64,000 bases of DNA from [Eubacterium] cellulosolvens LD2006 (GCF_000621585.1 NZ_KK211309.1:482638-546637), one strand, 5' to 3'; counted from the stretch's first letter, positions 53,292-63,805 are shown. Made by a program: numbers and translations. The notes: generated by a model from the letters alone, not told the origin.

Positions 53292-54140
53292 TCAAGATCC
53301 CTGCGGGGATGAAGGATCCGGAAGGAATCTCTCGAAGATGACTGCGTCGAAGCTTTTTTTGCAGGCGCGGTAATCTTTTGGCGAGCGGGCCGTCCACGCG
53401 AAGGCTGGCGTGTGAAATAGTCTGCGGTTCAGAGCAAAGCCGAGGGCATCGGCGTGTTTAAAATTGTAGGCGATGAAGTCGGGTCTGCTGACCGCGTTTT
53501 CCGTCAGTGAGGATGAAATCAGTTTGAACAGAGGGTTCATCTTTGTCTTCGCGGAATATCTGCTGGAGAGCTGGCCGAGAGGAACGGAGGGATCGAGCTT
53601 ATGGTACCGGCGAAGCGCCAGCGGGTGAAAGGACTCGATCAGATAGGAACCTTTGTAGTTTTTTAGCAGCTCGCGTACGTGATCGCAGATGGCGGTTCGC
53701 ATCGTCGGCAGTTTCAGCTCGATGAGCAGCGGGACGCGGCCGTCGACCAGATCAAGGACTTCGCGAAGAAGCGGCATGTACTCGCCGGTTCCCGACAGTG
53801 GCAGCGACTGAAGCTGTGCGGCGCTCATCGACTCACAGGAACCTTCCACCGAGCAGATTCTCTTAAGGTCGTCGTCGTGGAAGACAATCAGCTGGTTGTC
53901 TTTTGTCAGGTGGACATCCAGTTCGATGGCGAAGCCGTGTTCCACGGCTCGGCGGAAGGCTGGAAGTGAGTTCTCCGGGATGCCCTCATCCGCGAGATTC
54001 CAGAGACCCCGGTGGGCGTAATCCCAGCGGGCAAAATCTTTCAGCACTTCTTTTTTTCTGAAAGAGGGATGGATGGTCCACAGATAGAAGAGAATAAGAA
54101 CCGCCAGAATCAGGCCGGTGATAAGGACTGAATACAACAT
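53292..54140 (-). CDS. Membrane-anchored glycerophosphodiester phosphodiesterase
   Basis: The 282-residue protein has one N-terminal membrane segment and a GDPD TIM-barrel domain: DYAHRGLWNLADEGIPENSL, the acid pair AIELDVHLTKDNQLIVFHDD and LLIELKLPTM. GDPD releases glycerol 3-phosphate from glycerophosphodiesters of lipids or teichoic acid. ATG 54140 follows TTGGAGGTTATGT; the upstream in-frame ATG at 54305 would add 55 residues with no family similarity. Confidence 0.87.
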   Translation of the reverse strand: MLYSVLITGLILAVLILFYLWTIHPSFRKKEVLKDFARWDYAHRGLWNLADEGIPENSLPAFRRAVEHGFAIELDVHLTKDNQLIVFHDDDLKRICSVEGSCESMSAAQLQSLPLSGTGEYMPLLREVLDLVDGRVPLLIELKLPTMRTAICDHVRELLKNYKGSYLIESFHPLALRRYHKLDPSVPLGQLSSRYSAKTKMNPLFKLISSSLTENAVSRPDFIAYNFKHADALGFALNRRLFHTPAFAWTARSPKDYRACKKSFDAVIFERFLPDPSSPQGS

Positions 54141-54331
54141 ACATAACCTCCAATGTCCGTCTCGACAATATGATGGTTCGAGTGTACCGCAAATGGATTT
54201 TTTCGTAAAGCATTGGGGTTGTACTTGTAAAAGATTCTGTGATAGACTGATATCTGGGTAATTTTGGGGATTACCTAATACATGTATTCTTGAATTTTTA
54301 TTCAAAAGCGAAACAAGAAAGGACTACAGGA

Positions 54332-57300
54332 ATGAGCAAAGTCAGACGAGTGTATGTCGAGAAGAAACCGGAATTCGCCGGAGAGGCAAGAGACCTCAGT
54401 CATGAGATCCGACATTATATGGGGGTATCAGGTGTTACGGGAGTCAGAATCCTGAAGCGCTATGATGTAGAAAATGTCAGTGATGAAGTCTTTGAGAAGG
54501 CCTGCCACGTAGTGTTCGCGGAGCCGCCGGTTGACATCCTTTATCAGGAGGAATTCCCGAAGGCAGAGAACGCGAAAGTCTTCTCTGTAGAGTATCTCCC
54601 GGGGCAGTTTGACCAGAGAGCAGACTCTGCGGTACAGTGCATCCAGTTCCTCAAAGGCGACGAGGAGCCGATCATCCGTACTGCGACGACATATGTGATT
54701 GAAGGTGATGTGAGCGATGCCGATCTTGCGGTTATCAAAAAACACTGCATCAACCCGGTAGATTCCAGAGAGACAGGCGCTGTAAAGCCGGAAACTCTCG
54801 TGATGGATTTCCCGGAGCCGGAAGATGTTCGCGTACTCGAGGGATTCAAAGATATGGAAGAGGCTCCGCTCAAAGACCTCTACGATTCTCTGAATCTGGC
54901 AATGACTTTCAAAGATTTCCTGTTTATACAGAATTACTTCAAAGGTGAAGAGAAGAGAGATCCTTCCATCACAGAGATCCGCGTGCTGGATACGTACTGG
55001 TCGGATCACTGCCGTCACACGACCTTCTCCACAGAGTTGAAAAATGTAGAGTTTGAGGACGGCTTCTATGCGGCACCGATCATGGGCTCCTACGACCGCT
55101 ACCGCAACGACTTCGATATTCTCTACAAGGGCAGAGATGATAAATACATCTGCCTGATGGATCTCGCCTGCCTTGCGGCAAAGAAACTGAAAAAAGACGG
55201 AAAGCTCAATGATCAGGAGGAATCCGATGAGATTAACGCCTGCTCCATCGTCGTACCTGTAGACGTAGATGGAAAGGAAGAAGAGTGGCTGATCAACTTC
55301 AAGAACGAGACCCACAACCATCCGACAGAGATCGAGCCTTTCGGAGGTGCCGCTACGTGTCTCGGAGGAGCCATCCGTGATCCGCTCTCCGGCCGTACCT
55401 ATGTATATCAGGCGATGCGTATTACCGGCGCCGCTGACCCGACCGTTCCGGTTGCCGATACGATGGAAGGTAAGCTTCCGCAGAAAAACCTGACCCGTCA
55501 GGCTGCTCACGGTTACAGCTCCTACGGAAACCAGATCGGTCTTGCCACTGGCTATGTCAAAGAAGTTTATCATCCGAACTACGTGGCGAAGCGAATGGAG
55601 ATCGGTGCCGTCATGGGCGCTGCTCCGAGAAAGGCCGTGCAGAGACTGAACTCCGATCCGGGAGATATCATTATCCTTCTCGGCGGAAGAACCGGCCGAG
55701 ACGGTATCGGCGGAGCGACAGGATCCTCCAAGATTCACACGACAGAGTCTTTGGAGAGCTGCGGTGCTGAGGTTCAGAAGGGTAATGCTCCGACCGAGCG
55801 TAAACTTCAGAGGATGTTCCGACGTCCGGAAGTCAGCAGCATCATTAAGAAATGTAACGACTTCGGTGCCGGCGGAGTATCGGTTGCGATCGGTGAGCTT
55901 GCACCGGGTCTTCAGATCGACCTCGACAAGGTGCCGAAGAAATATGCCGGTCTTGACGGAACAGAGCTTGCGATCTCCGAGTCTCAGGAACGTATGGCTG
56001 TTGTTGTAGATCCGAAAGACGCGGAGCAGTTCCTTGCCTACGCGACAGAAGAGAACCTTGAAGCGATCAAAGTGGCGGTTGTCACAGAGGAACCGCGTCT
56101 TGTACTCAACTGGAGAGGCAAATCGATCGTAGATCTCTCCAGAGCATTCCTTGATACAAACGGAGCGCATCAGGAGACAAACGTTAAAGTAGAGATGCCT
56201 TCCAGAGAGGAGAATGTTCTCGGAAGAAGCGGCGATATCGCAGATGTGAAGGTGACATGGCTGAATGCCCTGGCGGATCTCAACGCATGTTCCCAGAAGG
56301 GACTCGTGGAGATGTTTGACTCCTCCATCGGAGCAGCAAGCACGCTGATGCCTTTCGGAGGAAAATATCAGCTCACAGAGACACAGTCCATGGTGGCAAA
56401 AGTTCCGGTTCCGGATGGAAAGACTGAGACCGTTACCATGATGTCCTACGGTTTTGATCCATTTGTCTCCAGCTGGAGCCCGTATCACGGCTCAGTATAT
56501 GCCGTGACACAGTCGATCGCGAAGATCGTAGCCGCAGGCGGTGACTTCCACAAGATTCACTTTACTTTCCAGGAGTACTTCCGTCGTATGTCGGAGGCGC
56601 CGGAGAGATGGAGCCAGCCTTTCACCGCCCTTCTCGGCGCTTATGAGGCACAGATGGAGTACGGACTCGGATCCATCGGAGGAAAAGACTCCATGTCCGG
56701 TACCTTCAATGATATCGATGTACCGCCGACACTGGTTTCTTTTGCCGTAGATGTGGCAAAAGTAAAAGACGTGCTTACACCGGAGCTCAAGAAGGCCGGC
56801 GATAAGCTTGTGTGGATCAGAATCCCGAAGAACCAGTATTCTCTTCCGGTATATGATCAGGTCATGGATCTCTATGACCGAGTACATGAGGATATGCAGG
56901 CGGGAAGAGTTTCCGCAGCTTATGTTGTGGAGCGCTCCGGTATTGCAGTTGCACTCAGCAAGATGGCTTTCGGTAACAAGATGGGATTCAAGATCGAGCA
57001 CAATGTGGACGAGAGAGATCTCTTCAGTCCGTACCTTGGAGATCTTGTGCTTGAAATTCCGGCAGACAAAGTGGGCGAGCTCGCATGTACATACACGCTC
57101 ATCGGAGAGGTTACAGACGACGAGAAGTTCAGCTACAAGAATACGGAGATCGCTGTGGATGAGGCCATTACAGCATGGGACAAGACCCTCAGCGGCGTTT
57201 TCAAACCGATTTCCGGTGTGGGGGCAAAAGACACCGGTGTAACTGATGCAGGCCTTTTCGACGCAAAAGACATTGTTGTCTGCGGTCACAAGATTGCACA

Positions 57301-58096
57301 GCCCACAGTCTTCATTCCGGTATTCCCCGGAACGAACTGCGAGTTCGACAGTGCCCGTGTCTTCGAGGCGGCCGGCGCAAAGACCATTACAAAAGTATTC
57401 AAGAACCAGAATGCACAGGATATCCTGGATTCTGTTGGTGAATTTGAGAAGGCCATCGGCCAGGCACAGATCATCATGTTCCCTGGCGGCTTCTCTGCAG
57501 GTGATGAGCCGGACGGCTCCGCGAAGTTCTTTGCGACTGCCTTCCAGAACGCAAAGATCAAGGAAGCTGTTATGAAACTCCTCAACGAGAGAGACGGACT
57601 TGCCCTTGGTATCTGTAACGGATTCCAGGCGCTGATCAAACTGGGACTTGTACCTTACGGTGAGATCAGAGGACAGGTGGACGATTCACCGACGCTTACC
57701 TTCAATACCATCCACAGACACATCTCCAAGATGGCTTACACAAAGGTTGTGTCCAACAAGAGCCCGTGGCTGCGTGAGGCAGAGCTGGGCGGCATCTATG
57801 CCATTCCTGCATCCCACGGAGAGGGACGCTTTGTAGCAAGTAAGGAGTGGATCGAGAAGCTTCAGGCAAACGGCCAGATCGCCACAAGATACTGCGATCT
57901 CAACGGAAACTTCTCGGACGATGAGTACTGGAACATCAACGGCTCTTACTTCAACATCGAGGGAATCACAAGTCCTGATGGACGTGTTCTCGGAAAAATG
58001 TGTCACTCCGAGAGACGCGGAGACGGCGTAGCCATCAATATCTACGGTGAGATGGATATGAAGATCTTCGAGTCCGGTGTGAAGTATTTCAAGTGA
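54332..58096 (+). CDS. purL: Phosphoribosylformylglycinamidine synthase PurL (single chain)
   Basis: A 1254-residue enzyme that makes FGAM from FGAR, ATP and glutamine in purine synthesis. N-terminal linker and two PurM-like ATP domains carry DTYWSDHCRHTTFSTEL, NFKNETHNHPTEIEPFGGAA (split: NFKNETHNHPTE) and GGKDSMSGTF. The C-terminal glutaminase has FPGTNCEFDSARVF and the nucleophile Cys in LALGICNGFQALIKLG; His and Glu follow in the FVAS and HSERRGDG region. The clostridial large form combines PurL and PurQ. ATG 54332 follows AAGGACTACAGGA; the earlier in-frame ATG is outside the family pattern. No purine riboswitch is seen. Confidence 0.96.
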   Translation: MSKVRRVYVEKKPEFAGEARDLSHEIRHYMGVSGVTGVRILKRYDVENVSDEVFEKACHVVFAEPPVDILYQEEFPKAENAKVFSVEYLPGQFDQRADSAVQCIQFLKGDEEPIIRTATTYVIEGDVSDADLAVIKKHCINPVDSRETGAVKPETLVMDFPEPEDVRVLEGFKDMEEAPLKDLYDSLNLAMTFKDFLFIQNYFKGEEKRDPSITEIRVLDTYWSDHCRHTTFSTELKNVEFEDGFYAAPIMGSYDRYRNDFDILYKGRDDKYICLMDLACLAAKKLKKDGKLNDQEESDEINACSIVVPVDVDGKEEEWLINFKNETHNHPTEIEPFGGAATCLGGAIRDPLSGRTYVYQAMRITGAADPTVPVADTMEGKLPQKNLTRQAAHGYSSYGNQIGLATGYVKEVYHPNYVAKRMEIGAVMGAAPRKAVQRLNSDPGDIIILLGGRTGRDGIGGATGSSKIHTTESLESCGAEVQKGNAPTERKLQRMFRRPEVSSIIKKCNDFGAGGVSVAIGELAPGLQIDLDKVPKKYAGLDGTELAISESQERMAVVVDPKDAEQFLAYATEENLEAIKVAVVTEEPRLVLNWRGKSIVDLSRAFLDTNGAHQETNVKVEMPSREENVLGRSGDIADVKVTWLNALADLNACSQKGLVEMFDSSIGAASTLMPFGGKYQLTETQSMVAKVPVPDGKTETVTMMSYGFDPFVSSWSPYHGSVYAVTQSIAKIVAAGGDFHKIHFTFQEYFRRMSEAPERWSQPFTALLGAYEAQMEYGLGSIGGKDSMSGTFNDIDVPPTLVSFAVDVAKVKDVLTPELKKAGDKLVWIRIPKNQYSLPVYDQVMDLYDRVHEDMQAGRVSAAYVVERSGIAVALSKMAFGNKMGFKIEHNVDERDLFSPYLGDLVLEIPADKVGELACTYTLIGEVTDDEKFSYKNTEIAVDEAITAWDKTLSGVFKPISGVGAKDTGVTDAGLFDAKDIVVCGHKIAQPTVFIPVFPGTNCEFDSARVFEAAGAKTITKVFKNQNAQDILDSVGEFEKAIGQAQIIMFPGGFSAGDEPDGSAKFFATAFQNAKIKEAVMKLLNERDGLALGICNGFQALIKLGLVPYGEIRGQVDDSPTLTFNTIHRHISKMAYTKVVSNKSPWLREAELGGIYAIPASHGEGRFVASKEWIEKLQANGQIATRYCDLNGNFSDDEYWNINGSYFNIEGITSPDGRVLGKMCHSERRGDGVAINIYGEMDMKIFESGVKYFK

Positions 58097-58136
58097 TAAA
58101 TAATTTGCAGGTATACAGTTTCACATAATGCGATTG

Positions 58137-58170
58137 CAGGACCCCGCGGAATATTGCGGGGTTCTGTAAT
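58137..58170 (+). terminator. Terminator after purL
   Basis: CAGGACCCCGC pairs with GCGGGGTTCTG around GGAATATT, followed by TAATTAT. Confidence 0.65.
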
Positions 58171-58277
58171 TATATGTAGATATACATAACAACTAAGCCG
58201 CGGATACTTGCATTTTTGTCAGTATTCAAGTATACTGATTAAGTTGTAAGACAAATTAATGAAGGACGGTAACCAAT

Positions 58278-58784
58278 ATGGCTTTATTACAGGATTGGCA
58301 GAGTATTGCCTATAATAAAGAGACAGACAAAAATAAACTTCGCAATTTCTGGCAGAACTATTTCATGATTGAGAAAGGCATCTATCAGAAACTCCTTGCA
58401 AACCCGGATGAGGTTGTAAGAGGAACGGTAAAAGAGCTTGCTGACAAGTACGAGATCGATGTCCTCACCATGACAGGCTTCCTGGACGGAATCAACGACA
58501 GTCTGAAAGTTAAGAACCCGATCGAGGAGATGACTGAGGATACAGAAGTCAGCCTTGATTTTGATACAGAGATGCTCTACAAGAACATGGTTGACGCAAG
58601 AGCAGACTGGCTCTACAACCTCACAGAGTGGGATGCAATCTTCACACCTGAGAAAAAGAAAGAACTCTACGTAGAGCAGAAGAAGTCCGGAACAATTGTC
58701 AAGGGCAAGAAGATCGGACGTAATGATCCATGCCCGTGCGGCAGCGGCAAGAAGTATAAATACTGCCATGGAAAGAATAAGTAA
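58278..58784 (+). CDS. SEC-C motif protein (168 aa)
   Basis: The N-terminal 130 residues ([20 protein letters not shown] and onward) are helical, with no family I can name. The C-terminus is a SEC-C zinc motif [20 protein letters not shown], as found at the end of SecA, which binds zinc and helps bind SecB or ribosomes. Role of this small protein is unknown; it may act with translation or secretion. RBS: GAAGGACGG. Confidence 0.85.
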   Translation: MALLQDWQSIAYNKETDKNKLRNFWQNYFMIEKGIYQKLLANPDEVVRGTVKELADKYEIDVLTMTGFLDGINDSLKVKNPIEEMTEDTEVSLDFDTEMLYKNMVDARADWLYNLTEWDAIFTPEKKKELYVEQKKSGTIVKGKKIGRNDPCPCGSGKKYKYCHGKNK

Positions 58785-58795
58785 TGATTGACTGT

Positions 58796-58825
58796 AACCC
58801 GGGAACCTCAGTGTGCCCGGGTTTT
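58796..58825 (+). terminator. Terminator after the SEC-C gene
   Basis: AACCCGGG (58796-58803) and CCCGGGTT (58816-58823) form the stem; the T-run is TTTT. Confidence 0.9.
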
Positions 58826-58838
58826 CTGATATTCAAGA

Positions 58839-58966
58839 GGATCGGTCGGAACCAGTCAGGCGCAGTTGTCAGGTGCGTAGCATCTGTAAAACTGCGGGTG
58901 AGCGGGTACGAAAGTTTGCTTTGCGAACTTCATGAAGAAGATCGTAGATCTTCGAATGACCGATCC
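58839..58966 (+). ncRNA. Candidate structured element in the SEC-C/clpC intergenic region
   Basis: An outer stem GGATCGGTC (58839-58847) with GACCGATCC (58958-58966) closes three inner hairpins: CGCAGTT (58861) with AACTGCG (58890), AAGTTTGC (58912) with GCGAACTT (58923), and GAAGATC (58937) with GATCTTC (58947). The 294-bp gap from 58785 holds the SEC-C terminator, this element and about 110 bases before clpC; no gene in it is supported. It may be a structured RNA or a member of a repeat family. Confidence 0.5.
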
Positions 58967-59078
58967 GTAAGAGAATAAATGCAGAATACGGATGATTGTG
59001 GATTTCCCGCTGGATCAAAGCGCCATGACGGGGAGTTCATTCTTACAGAATAAATGAAATATGGATAAGGAGGAGTGG

Positions 59079-61541
59079 ATGAATAACCAGTTTACAGCAT
59101 TGGCAAAAGCAGCGATCTCACAAGCTGTCAAAGTCGCTCAGGAAAAGAACCATGCCTATGTGGGCACGGAACATTTGCTGATCGGACTTCTTCGTGAGAA
59201 ACGCGGAACGGCTTCCAGTATACTTTCGGAGTACAACGTGGATGAGGAAGTGCTGGCACATCTCGTTCAGCAGTTTATTGCGCCGGAAAAAACAGGTGAT
59301 GTTCTGCTGAAACCGGAACCGTCGCCGAGAGCGCAGAACGCATTGGACACGGCTCTTGAATACGCTGCTTCACAGCGACAGGAACTTGCGGGAACAGAAC
59401 ACATCCTGATGGCGATCCTCCGTGATACGGACTGTGTGGCATCCCGCCTGCTCTTTACGATGAATGTCAATATTCAGAAGATGTTTGTCGATATTCTTCG
59501 CACATGCCAGGTTTCGGAAGAAGAGATGAAGAGAGAGGCACAGGATATCCGGGAGTCGTCATCGGCGGAATCGCAGCCGACGACGCCGACACTCGATCAA
59601 TACAGCAGAGATCTGACAGCTCTTGCCGCGAGACATCTTCTCGACCCTGTTGTGGGCAGAAACGACGAGATCAACCGCGTGATTCAGATCCTCAGCAGAA
59701 GGAAAAAGAATAATCCGTGTCTGATCGGCGAGCCGGGGGTCGGAAAGACCGCGATTGTCGAAGGGCTGGCGCAGCGCATTGCTGCCGGAGCCGTTCCGGA
59801 TTCCGTGAAGGGAAAGCGCCTGGTTGTCCTCGATCTCTCCGGAATGGTTGCCGGATCAAAGTACAGAGGCGAATTTGAGGAGAGAATCAAACGTATCCTG
59901 GCCGAGGTCATGGACAATCAGAACATTCTCCTCTTTATCGATGAGATTCATACGATCATTGGTGCCGGAGGAGCGGAGGGCGCTCTGGACGCGTCAAATA
60001 TACTGAAGCCTTCCCTCGCCAGAGGCGAAATTCAGCTGATCGGCGCGACGACCATCGAGGAGTACAGAAAACATATTGAAAAGGATGCCGCTCTCGAGCG
60101 GAGATTCCAGCCGGTGACCGTGGAACAGCCGAGCGAGGAAGAGACTCTAGAGATTCTTCACGGACTGAGAGATTATTATGAGGAACATCACGGCGTGACG
60201 ATTACGGATGAAGCCCTTGAGGCGGCTGTCCAGATGAGTACACGCTATGTAAATGACAGATATCAGCCGGACAAAGCCATCGATCTGATCGATGAGGCTT
60301 CCGCATCCGTCCAGCTCGGGGATTTTATTTCCGGAAGCGCGAAGGGAAAAGAAAAGATTGATCTCGACGCCAGAATCGTTGAAGTCATGGAACAGAAGGA
60401 AGCTGCCATCGCCGCAGGAAATTTTGAACAGGCGGAAAAACTGCAGAATACGCAGAAAGCTCTGGAGAAAAAACTTGAGAGAGCGAAAAAGCCCGCAAAG
60501 GGAAAGAATAAAAAGAAAGTTACGGTGGACGATATCGCGCGAACCGTATCCATGTGGACGAAGATTCCGTTAGAGAAGATTGCCGAGGCTGAGTCCAGAA
60601 GACTGGCGAGATTGGAAAAAATCCTTCATGCCCGGGTCATCGGCCAGGAAGAGGCGGTTACCGCTGTATCCAAGGCGATCCGCAGAGGAAGGGTCGGACT
60701 GAAAGATCCGGGACGTCCGATTGGCTCGTTCCTGTTCCTTGGACCGACCGGTGTTGGAAAGACAGAACTCTCCAAGGCGCTGGCGGACGCGGTATTCGGC
60801 AGTGAAGATGCCATGATACGTGTTGACATGTCCGAATATATGGAGAAGCACAGCGTCTCCAAGCTGATCGGATCGCCGCCGGGTTATGTCGGCTACGATG
60901 AGGGTGGACAACTTTCTGAGAAGGTGAGAAGACATCCGTACAGCGTCATTCTCTTTGATGAGATCGAAAAGGCGCACCCCGATGTGTTCAATATCCTCTT
61001 ACAGGTGCTGGACGACGGACATATCACCGATGCACAGGGACGAAAGATCAGTTTCAAAGATACCGTGATCATCATGACTTCCAACGCAGGCGCAAACCGC
61101 ATCGTTCAGCCGAAGAAACTGGGCTTCCTCTCCCTGGATGATGAGAAACTGGGCTACGAGACTATGAAACTTCAGGTTCTGGAAGAAGTGAAGATGATGT
61201 TCCGCCCGGAGTTCCTCAACAGAATCGACGAGATTCTGGTCTTCCATTCGCTCACCCGTGAGGACATGAAGAAGATTGTGGAAATTCTGCTGAAAGATCT
61301 GACCGGCAGATGCAGCGCTCAGCTTGGCATTGAACTTCGGATCAGTCAGGCGGTCAAAGACAATCTGATCGATAAGAGTTTTGATAATAAATACGGTGCG
61401 AGACCGCTCCGCAGAGCAATTCAGAACCGCATGGAAGATGCACTCTCTGAAGAGATTCTCGGCGGAAAAATCAACCGCGGCGACCGTGTGGCCTGCAGCC
61501 TGAAGGATGACAAGATCGTTTTTTCAGTTGTGAAAAAATGA
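59079..61541 (+). CDS. clpC: ATP-dependent Clp protease ATP-binding subunit ClpC
   Basis: An 820-residue Hsp100 unfoldase. The N-terminal double Clp-N domain (residues 1-145, [20 protein letters not shown] and [12 protein letters not shown]) is followed by the first AAA module with [18 protein letters not shown], then a UVR-containing middle coil ([20 protein letters not shown]), and the second AAA module [19 protein letters not shown]. It works with ClpP to unfold and degrade proteins. ATG 59079 has AAGGAGGAGTGG upstream; the earlier ATG at 59061 overlaps it. Unlike many Firmicutes no ctsR, mcsA or mcsB precedes it. Confidence 0.95.
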   Translation: MNNQFTALAKAAISQAVKVAQEKNHAYVGTEHLLIGLLREKRGTASSILSEYNVDEEVLAHLVQQFIAPEKTGDVLLKPEPSPRAQNALDTALEYAASQRQELAGTEHILMAILRDTDCVASRLLFTMNVNIQKMFVDILRTCQVSEEEMKREAQDIRESSSAESQPTTPTLDQYSRDLTALAARHLLDPVVGRNDEINRVIQILSRRKKNNPCLIGEPGVGKTAIVEGLAQRIAAGAVPDSVKGKRLVVLDLSGMVAGSKYRGEFEERIKRILAEVMDNQNILLFIDEIHTIIGAGGAEGALDASNILKPSLARGEIQLIGATTIEEYRKHIEKDAALERRFQPVTVEQPSEEETLEILHGLRDYYEEHHGVTITDEALEAAVQMSTRYVNDRYQPDKAIDLIDEASASVQLGDFISGSAKGKEKIDLDARIVEVMEQKEAAIAAGNFEQAEKLQNTQKALEKKLERAKKPAKGKNKKKVTVDDIARTVSMWTKIPLEKIAEAESRRLARLEKILHARVIGQEEAVTAVSKAIRRGRVGLKDPGRPIGSFLFLGPTGVGKTELSKALADAVFGSEDAMIRVDMSEYMEKHSVSKLIGSPPGYVGYDEGGQLSEKVRRHPYSVILFDEIEKAHPDVFNILLQVLDDGHITDAQGRKISFKDTVIIMTSNAGANRIVQPKKLGFLSLDDEKLGYETMKLQVLEEVKMMFRPEFLNRIDEILVFHSLTREDMKKIVEILLKDLTGRCSAQLGIELRISQAVKDNLIDKSFDNKYGARPLRRAIQNRMEDALSEEILGGKINRGDRVACSLKDDKIVFSVVKK

Positions 61542-61603
61542 GGGATATTATATAATTTAGATATCAGTAAGTGCATTGCTTTATGCAGGAGGTTAGAAAC
61601 GAC

Positions 61604-62017
61604 ATGGCTGCAATTAAGGAGCTGTTAAGAGCTGAGAACGACGGAACTCTCAGTTTTGGCGATTTTGAGCTTAACGAGAAGAAGAAACTTGCAGATTTCG
61701 AATTCGAGGGCAACGTCTATAAGGTAAAGACGTACAAAGAAATTACGAAACTGGAGTGCAACGAGATGTTCGTTTATGAATCCGTTCCGGGAACTGCTGT
61801 CACAGGCTTCAGCGAGACCGATAAAGGCATGAGCTTCGGCGTCGAGGGAGTACAGGACGCACAGATTACACTCGGAGTAGAAGAGGACACCAAGTATCAG
61901 GTCCTTCTCGACGGTGTGAATGTCGGAGATATCGAGACGAACATCAGCGGAAAACTCACCTTCGGAGTAGAATTATCCGCAGGAAAAGCAATTGACGTCA
62001 AAGTTGTCCGTTGTTGA
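61604..62017 (+). CDS. Conserved small protein, Lachnospiraceae type (137 aa)
   Basis: A 137-residue protein beginning MAAIKELLRAENDGTLSFG. It is beta-rich, with repeated Gly-x-x-F/L strands (SFGDFEL, SFGVEGVQ, TFGVELS). Related proteins in Lachnospiraceae are sometimes labelled endosialidase, with no catalytic motif visible here, so I do not assign a function. AGGAGG before ATG 61604 favours this start over the earlier ATG at 61571. Confidence 0.75.
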   Translation: MAAIKELLRAENDGTLSFGDFELNEKKKLADFEFEGNVYKVKTYKEITKLECNEMFVYESVPGTAVTGFSETDKGMSFGVEGVQDAQITLGVEEDTKYQVLLDGVNVGDIETNISGKLTFGVELSAGKAIDVKVVRC

Positions 62018-62046
62018 TATATAGCAGGAATTAAATAGACGATCAG

Positions 62047-62075
62047 GCTCCGGGCAGCAATGCCCGGAGTTTTAT
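62047..62075 (+). terminator. Terminator after the small conserved gene
   Basis: CTCCGGGCA-GCAA-TGCCCGGAG followed by TTTTAT. The remaining 160 bases to radA hold no gene I can support. Confidence 0.92.
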
Positions 62076-62237
62076 ATGTGAAACAGAAGCGTTCAGAATT
62101 TATAACAGAATTCATAATGGACTTTAAAACAGAATTAATAACAGGAAGATATCTGATCTTTAATGACCCGGACAGAGCGGGATTCGATGCTTTTTGGGTT
62201 GTGTAGCGAATGATATACCGGAGATGGGAGCAGACGG

Positions 62238-63623
62238 ATGAAAGAAAAGAAAAGTGTGTTTTACTGTCAGAATTGCGGATATGAATCCTCAAAGTGGATG
62301 GGGCAGTGTCCGGCGTGCCATGAGTGGAATACGTTTGTTGAAGAAGTTGTATCCGAGAAAAAAACAGGAAAAAAAGCGTCCGGGTCAGCTGCCCGTTCTG
62401 AAAAAAATCTGCGTCCGAAGAGTCTCTCAGAAATCGATGTGACAGCGGGACACCGGATGGAAACCGGGATCGGTGAGCTGGATCGCGTGCTCGGAGGCGG
62501 AATCGTAAAGGGCGCGCTGATGCTGATCGGAGGGGATCCGGGCATCGGAAAGTCGACACTTCTTCTGCAGGTCTGCCGCGAGCTCTCGGACAAAGGGGTA
62601 CATGTACTCTATGTGTCAGGAGAGGAATCTCTGCAGCAGATCAAACTTCGTGCTCTCCGGATCGGTGAGTTCACGGACAACCTGAAACTCTACTGCGAGA
62701 CAGATCTTGACGATATTCAGAATGTCATCGAGAACACAAAACCGGAACTGGTCGTCATCGATTCGATTCAGACCATGTACAACGAAGCAGTGAGTTCCTC
62801 ACCGGGAAGCGTCTCACAGGTCAGAGAGACGACGGCTGTTCTTTTGAGAATGGCGAAGAGTCTTCAGGTACCGGTATTTATTGTCGGCCATGTCACAAAA
62901 GACGGAAACGTTGCGGGACCCAGAGTGCTGGAACATATGGTGGATACTGTATTGTATTTCGAGGGAGATCGCAACCAGTCCTACCGGATTCTGCGCGCCG
63001 CTAAAAATCGTTTTGGCTCCACCAATGAGATCGGTGTGTTTGAGATGCGATCCGAGGGGCTCGAAGAAGTTAAAAATCCTTCGGAATATATGCTTGACGG
63101 TCGCCCGGAGGATGCGTCCGGCTCGGTTGTCGCCTGTTCGATGGAGGGCTCCCGTCCGATCATGATCGAGATTCAGGCTCTGGTCAGCCGCACAAACTTT
63201 AACTTTCCGAGGCGGACGGCAAACGGAACGGATTTTAACAGGGTCAATCTCCTCATGGCGGTGCTGGAAAAAAGAGCGAGGATCAATCTTTCCCAGAGCG
63301 ACGCCTATATCAACATCACCGGCGGCGTGAGGATGTCCGAACCGGCAGTGGATCTCGCGATTGTTCTGGCGCTGGCATCCAGTCACAAGGATGTTCCGGT
63401 TCCTGCGGATACCGTAGTCTTCGGCGAGGTCGGACTTTCCGGAGAAATCCGTTCCGTCACGATGGCGGAACAGCGCGTGCGGGAAGCTGCAAAACTCGGC
63501 TTCGGAAAAGTGATACTTCCAAACGCCTGTATGCGCTCTCTGGAAAAGCTTCAGGAGGAATTAAAAATACGTATGTACCCGGTTCGGAATGTAAGAGAGG
63601 CGATCGACTGTATCTTGCGCTAA
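62238..63623 (+). CDS. radA: DNA repair protein RadA (Sms)
   Basis: The 461-residue RadA has the N-terminal zinc finger CQNCGYESSKWMGQCPAC, a RecA-like ATPase domain with Walker A GGDPGIGKSTLLLQ near residue 98 and the RadA-specific KNRFGSTNEIGVFEM block, and a Lon-like C-terminal domain (VFGEVGLSGEIRSV). It helps branch migration in recombinational repair. Start: ATG after GGGAGCAGACGG. Confidence 0.96.
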   Translation: MKEKKSVFYCQNCGYESSKWMGQCPACHEWNTFVEEVVSEKKTGKKASGSAARSEKNLRPKSLSEIDVTAGHRMETGIGELDRVLGGGIVKGALMLIGGDPGIGKSTLLLQVCRELSDKGVHVLYVSGEESLQQIKLRALRIGEFTDNLKLYCETDLDDIQNVIENTKPELVVIDSIQTMYNEAVSSSPGSVSQVRETTAVLLRMAKSLQVPVFIVGHVTKDGNVAGPRVLEHMVDTVLYFEGDRNQSYRILRAAKNRFGSTNEIGVFEMRSEGLEEVKNPSEYMLDGRPEDASGSVVACSMEGSRPIMIEIQALVSRTNFNFPRRTANGTDFNRVNLLMAVLEKRARINLSQSDAYINITGGVRMSEPAVDLAIVLALASSHKDVPVPADTVVFGEVGLSGEIRSVTMAEQRVREAAKLGFGKVILPNACMRSLEKLQEELKIRMYPVRNVREAIDCILR

Positions 63624-63776
63624 ATTGTACGAGGGATGTACGCATACGTGCGGTTCATGCGGCGGAATCGCGTTGAACTTTGCGATGTTGTCGGGAGATT
63701 AAGAACGGAGAAAAGAGGCGGGAAAAAGTCAGAATAAAAAGAAAATAAAAAAATGAAAAAAAGTGTAAAAAGGTTG

Positions 63777-63805
63777 TTGACAGACCGTACAGGGAGTGAT
63801 ATAGT
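63777..63805 (+). promoter_or_regulatory. Strong promoter of the rRNA operon
   Basis: TTGACA (63777-63782), an exact 17-nt spacer and TATAGT (63800-63805), preceded by an A-rich UP-like tract (63733-63770). Confidence 0.9.

Noticed and set aside
54141..54331. Purine riboswitch before purL
   Set aside because: No purine aptamer core or matching terminator/anti-terminator can be seen in the 190-bp leader.
54428..56488. Minus-strand frame of 686 codons within purL
   Set aside because: It is a shadow of purL, which matches its family over the full length.
58784..58978. A 64-residue gene after the SEC-C gene
   Set aside because: It starts before the SEC-C terminator and covers the hairpin-rich element; no ribosome site or family.
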